This document shows positions 34,420-44,006 of a DNA stretch of 64,000 nucleotides, piece by piece; the first letter of the stretch is position 1; each line of letters opens with the position of its first letter. Under the pieces are notes generated by a model, which saw only the letters and a program-made list of their open reading frames with translations, made no database searches and was not told the DNA's origin. Source of the DNA: Chromatiaceae bacterium (GTDB lineage Bacteria; Pseudomonadota; Gammaproteobacteria; Chromatiales; Chromatiaceae); contig JACKMX010000005.1 of assembly GCA_024235175.1 (NCBI GenBank), positions 248,001-312,000 on the forward strand, given 5' to 3'. A program made the translations under genes and the position numbers.

Positions 34420-37050
34420 ATGAAAACACCAAAACGAGTTCACTACTTCGGCAAGACCAAATCCGAAGGCAACAAAGAGATGAAGAGTCTGCTCGGAGGC
34501 AAGGGGGCCAATCTGGCCGAGATGACCTCCATCGGGCTTCCGGTGCCGCCGGGATTCACTATCGACACCAAATCCTGCGCCGACTACAACGAATTGGGAG
34601 GCGTGCTGCCGGAAGGTCTCATGGATGAGGTTAAAGAGAACATGGGCATAGTCGAACAGGAGATTGGCAAGCGGTTTGGATCGGAGAGCGATCCGTTGCT
34701 GGTGTCCGTACGCAGCGGGGCGGCGGTCAGCATGCCTGGAATGATGGACACCGTGCTGAATCTGGGACTGACGGACAAGGCTGTGGAAGGACTCGCGCGG
34801 ATCTCCGGCAACCGGCGTTTTGCACTGGATGCCTATCGACGCCTGATCAATATGTTCGGCGATGTGGTAATGGGTGTTCCGCATGAGAAGTTCGAAACAG
34901 AGTTCGATCGAATCAAAGCCGAATTCAGCGTGACCCTGGACACGGAACTGAATGAATCCGGCCTGGAAAAACTCATTGAGGCATACAAGACGGTCTACCG
35001 GGATGGTACCGGGGAGGATTTCCCGCAGGATCCCTATCTACAGCTTGAGAAATCCATCGAGGCGGTTTTCAAAAGCTGGAATATCCCGCGTGCAGTCCGC
35101 TACCGTCAGATCAACGAGATCACCGGACTGTTGGGTACTGCAGTCAATGTTCAGACCATGGTCTTCGGCAACATGGGCGAGGATTCCGGGACAGGTGTTG
35201 CCTTCACCCGTGATCCATCCACCGGCCAGAACGAGTTCTATGGAGAATTTCTGGTCAATGCTCAGGGAGAGGACGTGGTCGCCGGTATTCGCACACCGCA
35301 GCCGGTATCTGAGATGGTCAATTGGCGCCCCGAAATTTACGAGCAGCTTATTGAGATCAAGAGCATCCTGGAAAATCACTACCGGGAAATGGAGGATATC
35401 GAATACACCATAGAGCGGGGTACACTTTTTCTGCTGCAGACGCGCACCGGTAAGCGCACTGGTCCGGCGGCCGTCAAGATCGCTGTGGATATGGTCATGG
35501 AGGGGCGCATCACCGAGAGGGAGGCGTTGTTGCGTGTTCCCGCAAATGACCTGAACCAGTTGCTGCTGCCCACCTTTGATCCATACGCTAAGCGTGACAC
35601 CTTGACCAGAGGACTGCCGGCGTCTCCGGGCGCTGCATCGGGAAAGCTCTCCTTTACCGCCGAAGATGCGGTGGACCGCGCACATGCCGGTGAAGCGGTG
35701 CTGCTGGTGCGCAAAGAGACCAGCCCGGAGGATGTGAGCGGCATGCACATAGCCGAGGGTATTCTGACATCGACCGGAGGCATGACCAGTCACGCAGCGG
35801 TGGTGGCAAGAGGTTGGGGTAAATGCTGTGTTGCGGGGGCCGGCGAGATTCAGATCGATGAGGTGAATCGGATTATTTCCGTCGGCGGCAGAACCTTTGG
35901 CGAGCAGGATGTAATCAGTATCGACGGATCCACCGGCGAGGTGATGGCCGGTGAGGTGCGAAAACAGCAGCCGAAACTCTCTGCGGAATTCGTTTCGTTG
36001 ATGGGTTGGGCTGATCAGCACCGGACCCTGCAGGTGCGGACCAATGCGGATACTCCGGAGGATGCCTCCCGGGCGCGGGAATATGGCGCGGAGGGCATAG
36101 GGTTGTGCCGTACCGAGCATATGTTCTTCGAAGGTGAACGCATCATCCGGATGCGGGAGATGATTCTGGCAGAGACGGAACAGGCGCGCCGCATCGCGCT
36201 TGATAAACTGCTTCCCACACAGAGGGAGGATTTCAAGGGAATCCTGACCGCTATGCAGGGTTTGCCTGTGACCATACGCCTGCTTGATCCTCCGTTGCAC
36301 GAATTCCTGCCACAGGATGATCAGCAGCAGGCAGAGCTGGCTGAACGGCTTGGCGTGTCGCCGGAAAAGATCAGGGAGCGGGTCACCAAGTTGCACGAAG
36401 CCAATCCCATGCTGGGCCACCGCGGCTGCCGTTTGTCTATCACCTATCCCGAGATACTGGAGATGCAGGTTACTGCGATCACCCAGGCCACCATTGAGTG
36501 CCGCACAGCGCGGATCGATGCCAGACCGGAAATCATGATTCCGCTTGTCGGAATAGACAAGGAGCTGGATCTGCTCAGGAAGAGGGTGGAAAGCACGATT
36601 GCCGCTACAGCAAAAGAGAAGGGCTATACGGAAATATTGGATATTCCGGTAGGCACAATGATTGAAGTCCCCAGGGCGGCACTGACTGCGGAGAGTATCG
36701 CAGAGCATGCGGATTTCTTCAGTTTTGGCACCAATGACCTTACGCAGATGACTTTTGGCTACAGCCGGGATGATGTGAACACTTTCCTGCCAGATTACAT
36801 AAAACAGGAGATACTGGAAAAGGATCCGTTCCAGTCACTGGATACTTCGGGTGTTGGCCGTTTGGTAGAGATGGCTGTTGCCGGGGGGCGTGGGATAAAC
36901 GAAAAGATGAAAATGGGTATCTGCGGTGAGCATGGTGGTGACCCAGCCTCTATCGAATTCTGTCAAAGGGTGGGCTTGAACTATGTATCCTGTTCACCGT
37001 TCAGGATTCCGATTGCTCGCCTCGGTGCAGCTCAGGCAGCGATAAAATAA
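34420..37050 (+). CDS. ppdK: Pyruvate, phosphate dikinase
   Basis: PPDK interconverts pyruvate, ATP and phosphate with PEP, AMP and pyrophosphate. The start at 34420 (MKTPKRVHYFGK) gives 876 residues, the standard length. The N-terminal ATP-grasp part (LLGGKGANLAEMTSIGLPVPPGFTI) is followed by the swivelling domain with catalytic His458 in GGMTSHAAVVARGWGK and the C-terminal PEP/pyruvate barrel ending in GICGEHGGDPASIEFC, with the conserved Cys in NYVSCSPFRIP. It is 34 bases after the reductase gene, so it is very probably in the same operon as the pyruvate:ferredoxin oxidoreductase, whose product or substrate it shares. Confidence 0.96.
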   Translation: MKTPKRVHYFGKTKSEGNKEMKSLLGGKGANLAEMTSIGLPVPPGFTIDTKSCADYNELGGVLPEGLMDEVKENMGIVEQEIGKRFGSESDPLLVSVRSGAAVSMPGMMDTVLNLGLTDKAVEGLARISGNRRFALDAYRRLINMFGDVVMGVPHEKFETEFDRIKAEFSVTLDTELNESGLEKLIEAYKTVYRDGTGEDFPQDPYLQLEKSIEAVFKSWNIPRAVRYRQINEITGLLGTAVNVQTMVFGNMGEDSGTGVAFTRDPSTGQNEFYGEFLVNAQGEDVVAGIRTPQPVSEMVNWRPEIYEQLIEIKSILENHYREMEDIEYTIERGTLFLLQTRTGKRTGPAAVKIAVDMVMEGRITEREALLRVPANDLNQLLLPTFDPYAKRDTLTRGLPASPGAASGKLSFTAEDAVDRAHAGEAVLLVRKETSPEDVSGMHIAEGILTSTGGMTSHAAVVARGWGKCCVAGAGEIQIDEVNRIISVGGRTFGEQDVISIDGSTGEVMAGEVRKQQPKLSAEFVSLMGWADQHRTLQVRTNADTPEDASRAREYGAEGIGLCRTEHMFFEGERIIRMREMILAETEQARRIALDKLLPTQREDFKGILTAMQGLPVTIRLLDPPLHEFLPQDDQQQAELAERLGVSPEKIRERVTKLHEANPMLGHRGCRLSITYPEILEMQVTAITQATIECRTARIDARPEIMIPLVGIDKELDLLRKRVESTIAATAKEKGYTEILDIPVGTMIEVPRAALTAESIAEHADFFSFGTNDLTQMTFGYSRDDVNTFLPDYIKQEILEKDPFQSLDTSGVGRLVEMAVAGGRGINEKMKMGICGEHGGDPASIEFCQRVGLNYVSCSPFRIPIARLGAAQAAIK

Positions 37051-37057
37051 CCCATGT

Positions 37058-37099
37058 TGAATCCTCTGCTCTCCTTTATTTCGGGGAGCAAAGGATTCA
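37058..37099 (+). terminator. Long hairpin after ppdK
   Basis: TGAATCCTCTGCTCTCC (37058-37074) pairs with GGGGAGCAAAGGATTCA (37083-37099) around an eight-base loop, with two small mismatches. It starts seven bases after the ppdK stop. There is no T run, so it may act as an mRNA end stabiliser or with Rho. Confidence 0.55.
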
Positions 37100-37752
37100 C
37101 AACCCGGATGTTGCACCAAAGCCTGCTCTCACCTTCATCGCCGGTTTAGGCTCACGCTTCGCTCTACCGATAACGCTTTTTTCTCCAGAATCTCCGGGAT
37201 AGGTGGTTAAATGCTGATCACCGGCAGCTTCTATTGATTTTTTCATCCAAAACGTACAACCTACGGGGCGGGGAGTACGGAGGGGATTTCCCGCAAGCGC
37301 GTAACTGATCAAAAGCGGATTACAGGGCGCCCGGAAGAATAACTTAAATAGCTAGATCCGATAAATGAATAAAACCAGGAAATTCAATTGATTCATGACA
37401 GACTGGAGATGCTCTGTTCCTGTTCAGAATCATATAATTTTCTTAACTCCGTCATCCCGGCACAGGCCGGATCCACAACCACCAGCGGTGGTCGCTTCCC
37501 TGGATACCGGCCTGTGCCGGAATGACAAATAGAATAATTGAACAGGAAAATCAGTTTTAATTTAACACTATTGAAGTAAGCCTGACCGAAAGGGTCTAGA
37601 TGGGCAGCTGGGCGCGCACTGCCCGCCCTGAAAGTGAAATTGCGACCGTTGTTTAAAACAATTAACGAATCCGTAGACGGATCGGACTGGGGTAATAGGT
37701 TGACCCTGTAATAGAGGCTTGTGAGATATAGATTCACTTGGAGTGATTGAGC
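37100..37752 (+). other. Intergenic region between ppdK and pntA
   Basis: No convincing gene is seen in this 653-base stretch; open frames on the minus strand at 37097-37312 and 37393-38046 look accidental, and the second overlaps pntA. A dispersed-type palindromic repeat sits at 37451-37526. The last 80 bases must hold the pntA promoter, but I see no clear boxes. A GGAG ribosome site lies nine bases before the pntA ATG. Confidence 0.5.
37451..37526. repeat. Palindromic intergenic repeat element
   Basis: The left arm GTCATCCCGGCACAGGCCGG (37451-37470) is the near-perfect reverse complement of CCGGCCTGTGCCGGAATGAC (37507-37526). Between them a second small dyad CCACC-AGC-GGTGG (37479-37491) makes an inner hairpin. 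The nested, GC-rich, non-coding layout is that of REP or MITE-like repeats. Only this copy is present in the window. Confidence 0.75.
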
Positions 37753-39318
37753 ATGTCCATGAAAATTGGAATACCCAAAGAAGTCCATGATGCAGAGTGC
37801 CGTGTGGCAGCTACTCCGGAGACCGCAGAGCAGTTGATAAAGCTCGGCTATACGGTCGCCATCGAAACTGGTGCTGGTGACAAAGCACACTTTTCGGATG
37901 AGGCCTATCGCGAGGCCGGTGTTGAAATCTCCAACGATGTTAAGGCCCTTTGGGCGGAATCTGACATCATCATGAAAGTGCGGGGGCCCGAGGAGCATCC
38001 GGACCTCGGAGTGCACGAAGCAGATCTGTTGCATGAAGGCGGCCATCTCATCAGCTTTATCTGGCCGGCTCAGAATGAAGAACTGATGCAGCGGTTGAAG
38101 GCGCGAAATGCCACCGTGATGGCGATGGACAGCGTGCCGCGTATATCACGTGCACAAAAAGCCGACGCACTCAGCTCCATGGCAAATATTGCAGGTTATC
38201 GTGCGGTAATCGAGGCTGCCGGTCAGTTTGGTCGCTTCTTCACCGGACAGATTACAGCCGCGGGGAAGGTGCCACCCGCCAAGATCATGATAATCGGTGC
38301 CGGTGTGGCTGGTCTCGCAGCGCTGGGCACGGCTGGTTCCATGGGGGCGATAGTTCGCGCATTTGACACCAGGCCCGAAGTGAAGGAGCAGGTGGAAAGT
38401 ATGGGTGCCGAATTCCTGGAACTCGATTACAAGGAGGAGGAGGACGGTGCAGGCGAGGGAGGTTACGCCAAGGTTATGAGCAAAGCCTTTATCGAGGCTG
38501 AGATGAAGCTCTTTGCGAAACAGGCGATGGAGGTGGACGTCATCATCACCACCGCCCTGATTCCCGGTAAACCTGCACCCAAGCTGATTACCGAAGGTAT
38601 GATCGAGACAATGCGCGACGGCAGCGTTATTGTCGATCTCGCGGCCGAACAGGGCGGTAACAGCGCATTGACCGTGCCGGGGGAGATCGTTGTCAGGCAC
38701 GGTGTCACAATTATTGGCCTTACCGACCTGCCAAGTCGTCTGCCTACCCAGTCGAGTCAACTTTATGGCACCAATCTGCGTCATCTGTTGACCGATCTGA
38801 CGCCGGAAAAGGATGGCCGGATAGTCGTGAACATGGAAGATGAGGTGATCCGTGGCGTGACTGTGATCAAAGACGGAGAGATCACCTGGCCGCCGCCGGC
38901 ACCCAAACTCTCGGCGGCACCTGCTGCCAAGCCGGCAGCGGCTCCCGTTATGGAACCCGCGGTTGTTGAGAAACCCGCGCCCTGGAAAACTGCATTGGGC
39001 TTGGGTGTGGCAGGTCTGCTGCTGCTGGGCGTGGGATCTGTTGCCCCCGCTGCGTTTCTAGCCCATTTCACAGTTTTCGTGCTTGCCTGCATTCTCGGCT
39101 ACATGGTGATCTGGAACGTCACACCGGCGCTGCACACGCCTTTGATGAGTGTGACCAATGCCATATCCGGCATTATCGTCATCGGTGCGCTGCTACAGGT
39201 CTCCGGGGACTCAGGCATGGTGACACTGCTGGCGGGTATCGCGATCCTGATTGCCACGATCAATATCGCGGGTGGTTTTCTCGTCACCCAGCGCATGTTG
39301 AAAATGTTCCAGAAATAG
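37753..39318 (+). CDS. pntA: NAD(P) transhydrogenase subunit alpha
   Basis: I start at ATG 37753; a TTG two codons earlier is less likely. The 521-residue protein has the NAD(H)-binding domain related to alanine dehydrogenase (MKIGIPKEVHDAECRVAATPE, IGAGVAGLAALGTAGSMGAIV, DSVPRISRAQKADALSSMANIAGYRAV), an Ala/Pro-rich linker (about residues 378-405) and a C-terminal membrane part with four helices. It is the E. coli-type alpha subunit with the membrane part attached. With PntB it uses the proton gradient to drive hydride transfer from NADH to NADP(+). Confidence 0.96.
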   Translation: MSMKIGIPKEVHDAECRVAATPETAEQLIKLGYTVAIETGAGDKAHFSDEAYREAGVEISNDVKALWAESDIIMKVRGPEEHPDLGVHEADLLHEGGHLISFIWPAQNEELMQRLKARNATVMAMDSVPRISRAQKADALSSMANIAGYRAVIEAAGQFGRFFTGQITAAGKVPPAKIMIIGAGVAGLAALGTAGSMGAIVRAFDTRPEVKEQVESMGAEFLELDYKEEEDGAGEGGYAKVMSKAFIEAEMKLFAKQAMEVDVIITTALIPGKPAPKLITEGMIETMRDGSVIVDLAAEQGGNSALTVPGEIVVRHGVTIIGLTDLPSRLPTQSSQLYGTNLRHLLTDLTPEKDGRIVVNMEDEVIRGVTVIKDGEITWPPPAPKLSAAPAAKPAAAPVMEPAVVEKPAPWKTALGLGVAGLLLLGVGSVAPAAFLAHFTVFVLACILGYMVIWNVTPALHTPLMSVTNAISGIIVIGALLQVSGDSGMVTLLAGIAILIATINIAGGFLVTQRMLKMFQK

Positions 39319-39331
39319 GAGCTGTCTAAAA

Positions 39332-40729
39332 ATGACTGAAGGTACGATTACGGTTGCGTATATTGCGGCAAGTGTTTTGTTCATTCTCGCCCTCGGCGGC
39401 CTGAGCAATCAGGAGACCGCGAGAAAGGGCAATGTCTATGGCATGACCGGTATGCTAATCGCCGTTCTGGCCACGGTGTTGGGTGCCAAGGTTACCGGTT
39501 ACGGCACTGTCATCGTCTGTATGGCAATAGGCGGGAGCATCGGTTTTTATCTCGCCAAAAAGGTGGCGATGACGGAGATGCCCGAGCTGGTGGCGATACT
39601 GCATAGCTTTGTCGGTTTGGCGGCGGTGCTGGTGGGTTTCGCCAACTATATGGATGAGACCATCCAGTTTGAGGGAGCCGAACACACGATACACAATATC
39701 GAAATCTATCTCGGTATTTTGATTGGCGCGGTTACCTTTACCGGTTCGGTCATCGCCTTCGGCAAGCTCAAGGGTATAGTTACCAGCAAGCCTGTATTGC
39801 TGAAAGGGAGGAACGCGCTCAATCTGGGTATGCTGCTGCTCTGTATCTGGCTCGGCGTCAGTTTTATCGGGGCAGAGTCGACTTCCGGCGGTATGCTGCC
39901 CTTGATACTGATGACGCTGATTGCGTTCGCCTTCGGCGTGCACATGGTCATGGCTATCGGTGGCGCTGACATGCCCGTTGTGATCTCCATGCTTAATAGC
40001 TATTCGGGTTGGGCTGCGGCGGCAACCGGATTCATGCTTTCGAACGATCTGCTGATCGTTACCGGCGCGCTAGTCGGCAGCAGCGGTGCCATCCTGAGCT
40101 ATATCATGTGCCGTGCGATGAATCGTAAGTTTCTGGCTGTGATCTCCGGCGGTTTCGGTACCTCTGGAGGTACGGTAGCCAGTTCTGGTGACGGCGAGGC
40201 GCAGGGGGAGGTGGTCCCGATTTCCGCCGAAGAGACCGGGGAGTTGCTGAAAAATGCCCATGAAGTGGTGATAGTTCCCGGATACGGTATGGCAGTGGCC
40301 CAGGCTCAGCATGTGGTTTCGGAGATAACCCGCAAGCTGCGTGAGCAGAAGGTCAATGTTCGTTTCGCCATTCATCCTGTGGCAGGGCGTATGCCCGGCC
40401 ATATGAATGTGCTGTTGGCAGAGGCAAAGGTTCCTTACGATATCGTGTACGAGATGGAGGAGTTGAACGAAGATTTTCCGGATGTCGATGTTGTGCTGGT
40501 AATCGGGGCGAACGATATCGTCAACCCGGATGCTCAGGACAATCCCAGCAGCCCGATAGCAGGTATGCCGGTATTGGAGGTGTGGAAGGCGGAAACTGTC
40601 ATCGTAATGAAACGCAGTATGGCTACCGGCTACGCGGGTGTTCAGAATCCTCTATTCTTCAAGGAGAACACACGCATGCTGTTCGGCGACGCGAAAGCCA
40701 GTGTCGAGGCCATTTTGGGAAGTGTTTAG
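39332..40729 (+). CDS. pntB: NAD(P) transhydrogenase subunit beta
   Basis: The 465-residue protein has about nine membrane helices followed by the NADP(H)-binding domain. The latter shows VIVPGYGMAVAQAQHVVSE (near residue 310), RFAIHPVAGRMPGHMNVLLAEA and VVLVIGANDIVNPDAQD. The gene begins 13 bases after pntA, with a GGAG site, so the two are translated together. The pair supplies NADPH; its closeness to the Rnf/ferredoxin reductase operon puts several NAD(P)H-balancing systems side by side. Confidence 0.96.
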   Translation: MTEGTITVAYIAASVLFILALGGLSNQETARKGNVYGMTGMLIAVLATVLGAKVTGYGTVIVCMAIGGSIGFYLAKKVAMTEMPELVAILHSFVGLAAVLVGFANYMDETIQFEGAEHTIHNIEIYLGILIGAVTFTGSVIAFGKLKGIVTSKPVLLKGRNALNLGMLLLCIWLGVSFIGAESTSGGMLPLILMTLIAFAFGVHMVMAIGGADMPVVISMLNSYSGWAAAATGFMLSNDLLIVTGALVGSSGAILSYIMCRAMNRKFLAVISGGFGTSGGTVASSGDGEAQGEVVPISAEETGELLKNAHEVVIVPGYGMAVAQAQHVVSEITRKLREQKVNVRFAIHPVAGRMPGHMNVLLAEAKVPYDIVYEMEELNEDFPDVDVVLVIGANDIVNPDAQDNPSSPIAGMPVLEVWKAETVIVMKRSMATGYAGVQNPLFFKENTRMLFGDAKASVEAILGSV

Positions 40730-40831
40730 AGAACCGAATGCAGTTGCGGTGAGCTCCAGGCACTGCGTTGCCCGTACAAATCGGTGAAACCTGCCGAGCC
40801 GGGCTGCTCACTCCAACCTGCTGCGACAAAC

Positions 40832-41419
40832 ATGAAAAATATCAGACTAGTATTGTTGGCGATAACCCTTCTGGCTGGGTGCACCACGACACCTCCATCA
40901 CGTTTTTATGTGCTTACCCCTCAGGCATCGTCAGCGGGAGCATCGGCACACTCCGATCTGGTTGTTGGCATAGGCCCGGTGAGACTGGTTGCTTATCTGG
41001 AGCGCCCGCAGATCGTGGCGCGGGATAGCGCCAATCAGCTTCGGGTGGAGGAGTTCGATCGCTGGGGGGGTACGCTGGAGACCAGTATAGCCTGGGTCAT
41101 GGCGGAGAATCTTTCCAGGGCGCTGGGTACAGATGCCGTGGTCACCTTTCCCTGGGAGAGGGCGGTGATACCCAAATATCAGGTAGCTATTGATATACGC
41201 CGGTTCGATCCGACACCCGATAATCAAGTTTGGCTCAATGCGCAATGGCGCATTCTGGGCGATGAGGGCAGGACGCTATTTGCCATTGAAAAATCCGAGA
41301 TGAATGAACCGGTGCAGGGGTCGGGATATGCAGCTCAGGTAGCAGCGCAGAGCCGGCTGCTGGCGCGTCTGAGCGATGAGATCGCAACTCGGATAGGGCA
41401 GTTCAGGCCGAATAAATGA
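40832..41419 (+). CDS. PqiC-family lipoprotein (DUF330)
   Basis: The start at 40832 gives a lipoprotein signal with lipobox LLAGC. The 195-residue product has the ABC-transport-auxiliary fold seen in PqiC: SRFYVLTP just after the Cys, VGIGPVRLVAYLERPQIVAR, and RWGGTLETSIAWVMAENLSRAL. PqiC is an outer-membrane lipoprotein that works with PqiA and the MCE protein PqiB in lipid transport. Neither partner gene is adjacent here, so either they lie elsewhere or the protein has another partner. I leave the gene symbol open for that reason. Confidence 0.85.
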   Translation: MKNIRLVLLAITLLAGCTTTPPSRFYVLTPQASSAGASAHSDLVVGIGPVRLVAYLERPQIVARDSANQLRVEEFDRWGGTLETSIAWVMAENLSRALGTDAVVTFPWERAVIPKYQVAIDIRRFDPTPDNQVWLNAQWRILGDEGRTLFAIEKSEMNEPVQGSGYAAQVAAQSRLLARLSDEIATRIGQFRPNK

Positions 41420-41702
41420 ATCCGTCAGATTTAGACGTAAAGTCTGCAGAGCTGAGTCATAATCGATTCTCTGATTCTTCCCGCACCTTTGCGAGAGCAA
41501 AATGTTTCCCGCTTACCCCTGAGTTTCAGCTGAAGCTCCTCACAATGACATTATTCGTTAATCTCTCTCAGAGCCGCTAAGCACGCAGTGAAAAGAAATT
41601 AACGCCAGCATCAATTTTTGATGTTCGGATTGTCTCTTGCCAGGCCGCACAGAACGCGGAGAAAAACGATATATCGATGCCTGTGTGAAGTCCGGAGTCT
41701 GT

Positions 41703-44006
41703 TTAGAACAGATTCATCTGCTCTGCGGTGATTCCTTCAAAGCTCTCGCCGAGAAAATGGAGAATCCCATCCGCTGCAGGCCCCAGTTGACGATCCAGAT
41801 AGTGCTGGTAATCAATAGCGCTCTGCCGGTTATCCACCGGCTCGGGACCGTTCACCGTGATAAGGTAGCTGACTGAACGCCCCACTTTTCTGGCTTTACG
41901 GGCCGCCTGCACATGCGGTGGAATGTTGCGCCGGTATTCGTTAAGACTGCGTCGCAGCCGTTTGCGGTAGACCAGCTGATCGTCCAGCTCGCCGGCTTTA
42001 AGTGCAGCTGCCGTATCACGCACATACTTCCTGTACGGCTCATTAAAGAACACCCTTCGATAAAGTTCCTGCTGAAAGCTTCGGGCAAGCGGTGTCCAGT
42101 CGCTGCGCACACTCTCCAGTCCTTTAAATTTCACTTCGAACTCACCGCGGCTGTTGCGGACATAACCTGCGTAGCGCTTCTTGCTGCCGGTTTCGGAGCC
42201 GCGGATAGTGGGCATCAGAAAGCGGATGAAGTGGGTTTCGAACTCTATTTCCAGAAACGACTCGAGCCCGTAATCCCGTTGCAGCTGTGCGTGCCACCAC
42301 TGGTTGAGCTTCAATGCCAGCCTGCGCCCGGTTTCGACCGCCTGCTGTTCGCTGAATTCCATTCCAAGCAGAACGAACAACGAGTCGGTGTCCCCGTAGA
42401 TAACGGGAAATCCTCTATGCTCCAGCCAGTCACGGCTGCGGGTGATAATCTGATGCCCGCGGCGGGTGATGCTACTGGCCAGTTTTGGATCATAGAAGCG
42501 GCAGCCGCTTGAACCGAGCACACCGTAAAAAGAGTTCATGATAATTTTAACTGCCTGCGAGAGGGCCCCGTCCTGCGCCTGTTTCGCCTGCTCGCGCTGT
42601 TGCCACAGATCGGTAATTATCTCTGGCAGGATGCTCTGCGTGCGAGAGAATTGTGCATTGAGAAAACCGGGTACCGGGTCTTGCCCGGGACGCTCCATGC
42701 CAAGCGGATCTATGCGGTAGGTGCGAATGATGCTGGGATAGAGACTCTTGAAGTCGAGTACCAAAACATTGTCATACAGACCCGGCTGCGAATCCATTAC
42801 ATAACCACCCGGACTGGTCGTGTCAAAACTGCGTGCACCTGTATCCAGTGCGACTGCGCCGGCCCGGTGCAACCGCGGAAGATAGAGATTGTCGAAGGCG
42901 GCGACCGAACCACCCTGACGCCCCAGCGGGAGTCCGGTCATGCGCGCACGCTGCAGGCAGAAATTAACCAGGTCGGTCTTGGCGAATATCGCTTCCACCA
43001 GGCGGCAGTCCTCAAGATTATAGGCTGCCAGAGCAGGTCGATCCTTTCGGAACAGGCGGCGGATCTCCTCGATTTTATCGCTGCCGTCGGCGATGAACTT
43101 TCCCTGGCCAAGCAGTCTGCGTGCCACCCGGTCCAGACTGAAACTGGGAAATGACCAGAACGCGGCACGCAGGTTGTCGATGCCGTCGAGCGCAACCCTG
43201 CCTGGTATCGAGGCTGTGCGCTGCTGTCCGGCCCGTTGCGACTGCAGGATGGAGGCCAATTCTCCGCCGCGTCCCAGCTGGAAGGGTATGCGCAGTCGGC
43301 GGCAACGCCGCTCAAGATAATCGAGGTCGAAATTGATAAGGTTCCAGCCGAGAATCAGATCAGGGTCGATACGTGCGAATTCGCTTAAAAAACCGCGCAG
43401 CAGCGCCGCTTCATCGGCAAACCAGGTGAGCGGCAGATCGCTCGGCCAGTCGGAACCCTCTCCCTGAATCAAAACCGCTTCCACGCCCTCGCCACAAAAG
43501 GCGATCGAGATCACTTCCCCCTGCATACCGTCGGTTTCGATATCCAGGCTGAGATAACGAAGTTCTGGTTGAAGGATGGCGGGTTTTATCCCGGCATGGG
43601 CCAATTCACTATAGCCATGCCTGGGTATCAGCTCCCCTTGAGCGCTGAAGGCCGCAGTGACGAAGCGTTCCATCAGAAAGCGGTCGGCCGGTTTGATATC
43701 GGATTCATGCAGCAACAGTCCGCTGCCGGAAGCGGCTTCGCGCAGCCGCTGCAACTGGCTCTGTTGTTGGAAGTAGAGCCCATCCACAGAATTACCCTGG
43801 AGATCGGTCAGCGCGAGACGTTTCCGCTCACAGCTGACACCAACAGGAAGTTGCGCTTCTCGGTTGATGAAACAGACTGCCTGCTGATTGGGAAAGTACA
43901 GACGGACCGCACCCAGAGGCGTCCATGCCCAGAATGAGATATCTATACCCGATGGGGTATCGCGCCAATGCCGGGTCAACAGAAAACCCGAGATCTGTTG
44001 CATCAT
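41703..44006 (-). CDS. polB: DNA polymerase II (family B)
   Basis: The 767-residue protein has the proofreading exonuclease motifs (SLDIETDG near residue 150, GWNLINFDLDYLE, YNLEDCRLVEA) and the polymerase motifs A (LDFKSLYPSIIRTY), B (VKIIMNSFYGVLGS) and C (YGDTDSLFVLL). These are the catalytic aspartates and template-binding residues of family B. The length matches E. coli Pol II, which acts in damage tolerance and replication restart. The ATG directly follows the stop codon of the upstream permease gene with no gap, so translation is probably coupled. I see no LexA-type box at this start. Confidence 0.96.
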   Translation of the reverse strand: MMQQISGFLLTRHWRDTPSGIDISFWAWTPLGAVRLYFPNQQAVCFINREAQLPVGVSCERKRLALTDLQGNSVDGLYFQQQSQLQRLREAASGSGLLLHESDIKPADRFLMERFVTAAFSAQGELIPRHGYSELAHAGIKPAILQPELRYLSLDIETDGMQGEVISIAFCGEGVEAVLIQGEGSDWPSDLPLTWFADEAALLRGFLSEFARIDPDLILGWNLINFDLDYLERRCRRLRIPFQLGRGGELASILQSQRAGQQRTASIPGRVALDGIDNLRAAFWSFPSFSLDRVARRLLGQGKFIADGSDKIEEIRRLFRKDRPALAAYNLEDCRLVEAIFAKTDLVNFCLQRARMTGLPLGRQGGSVAAFDNLYLPRLHRAGAVALDTGARSFDTTSPGGYVMDSQPGLYDNVLVLDFKSLYPSIIRTYRIDPLGMERPGQDPVPGFLNAQFSRTQSILPEIITDLWQQREQAKQAQDGALSQAVKIIMNSFYGVLGSSGCRFYDPKLASSITRRGHQIITRSRDWLEHRGFPVIYGDTDSLFVLLGMEFSEQQAVETGRRLALKLNQWWHAQLQRDYGLESFLEIEFETHFIRFLMPTIRGSETGSKKRYAGYVRNSRGEFEVKFKGLESVRSDWTPLARSFQQELYRRVFFNEPYRKYVRDTAAALKAGELDDQLVYRKRLRRSLNEYRRNIPPHVQAARKARKVGRSVSYLITVNGPEPVDNRQSAIDYQHYLDRQLGPAADGILHFLGESFEGITAEQMNLF

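Noticed and set aside
35038..36708. Long minus-strand open frame of 556 codons opposite ppdK
   Set aside because: It is the antisense shadow of a clear ppdK gene and its translation is rich in Cys, His and Arg without any recognisable domain.
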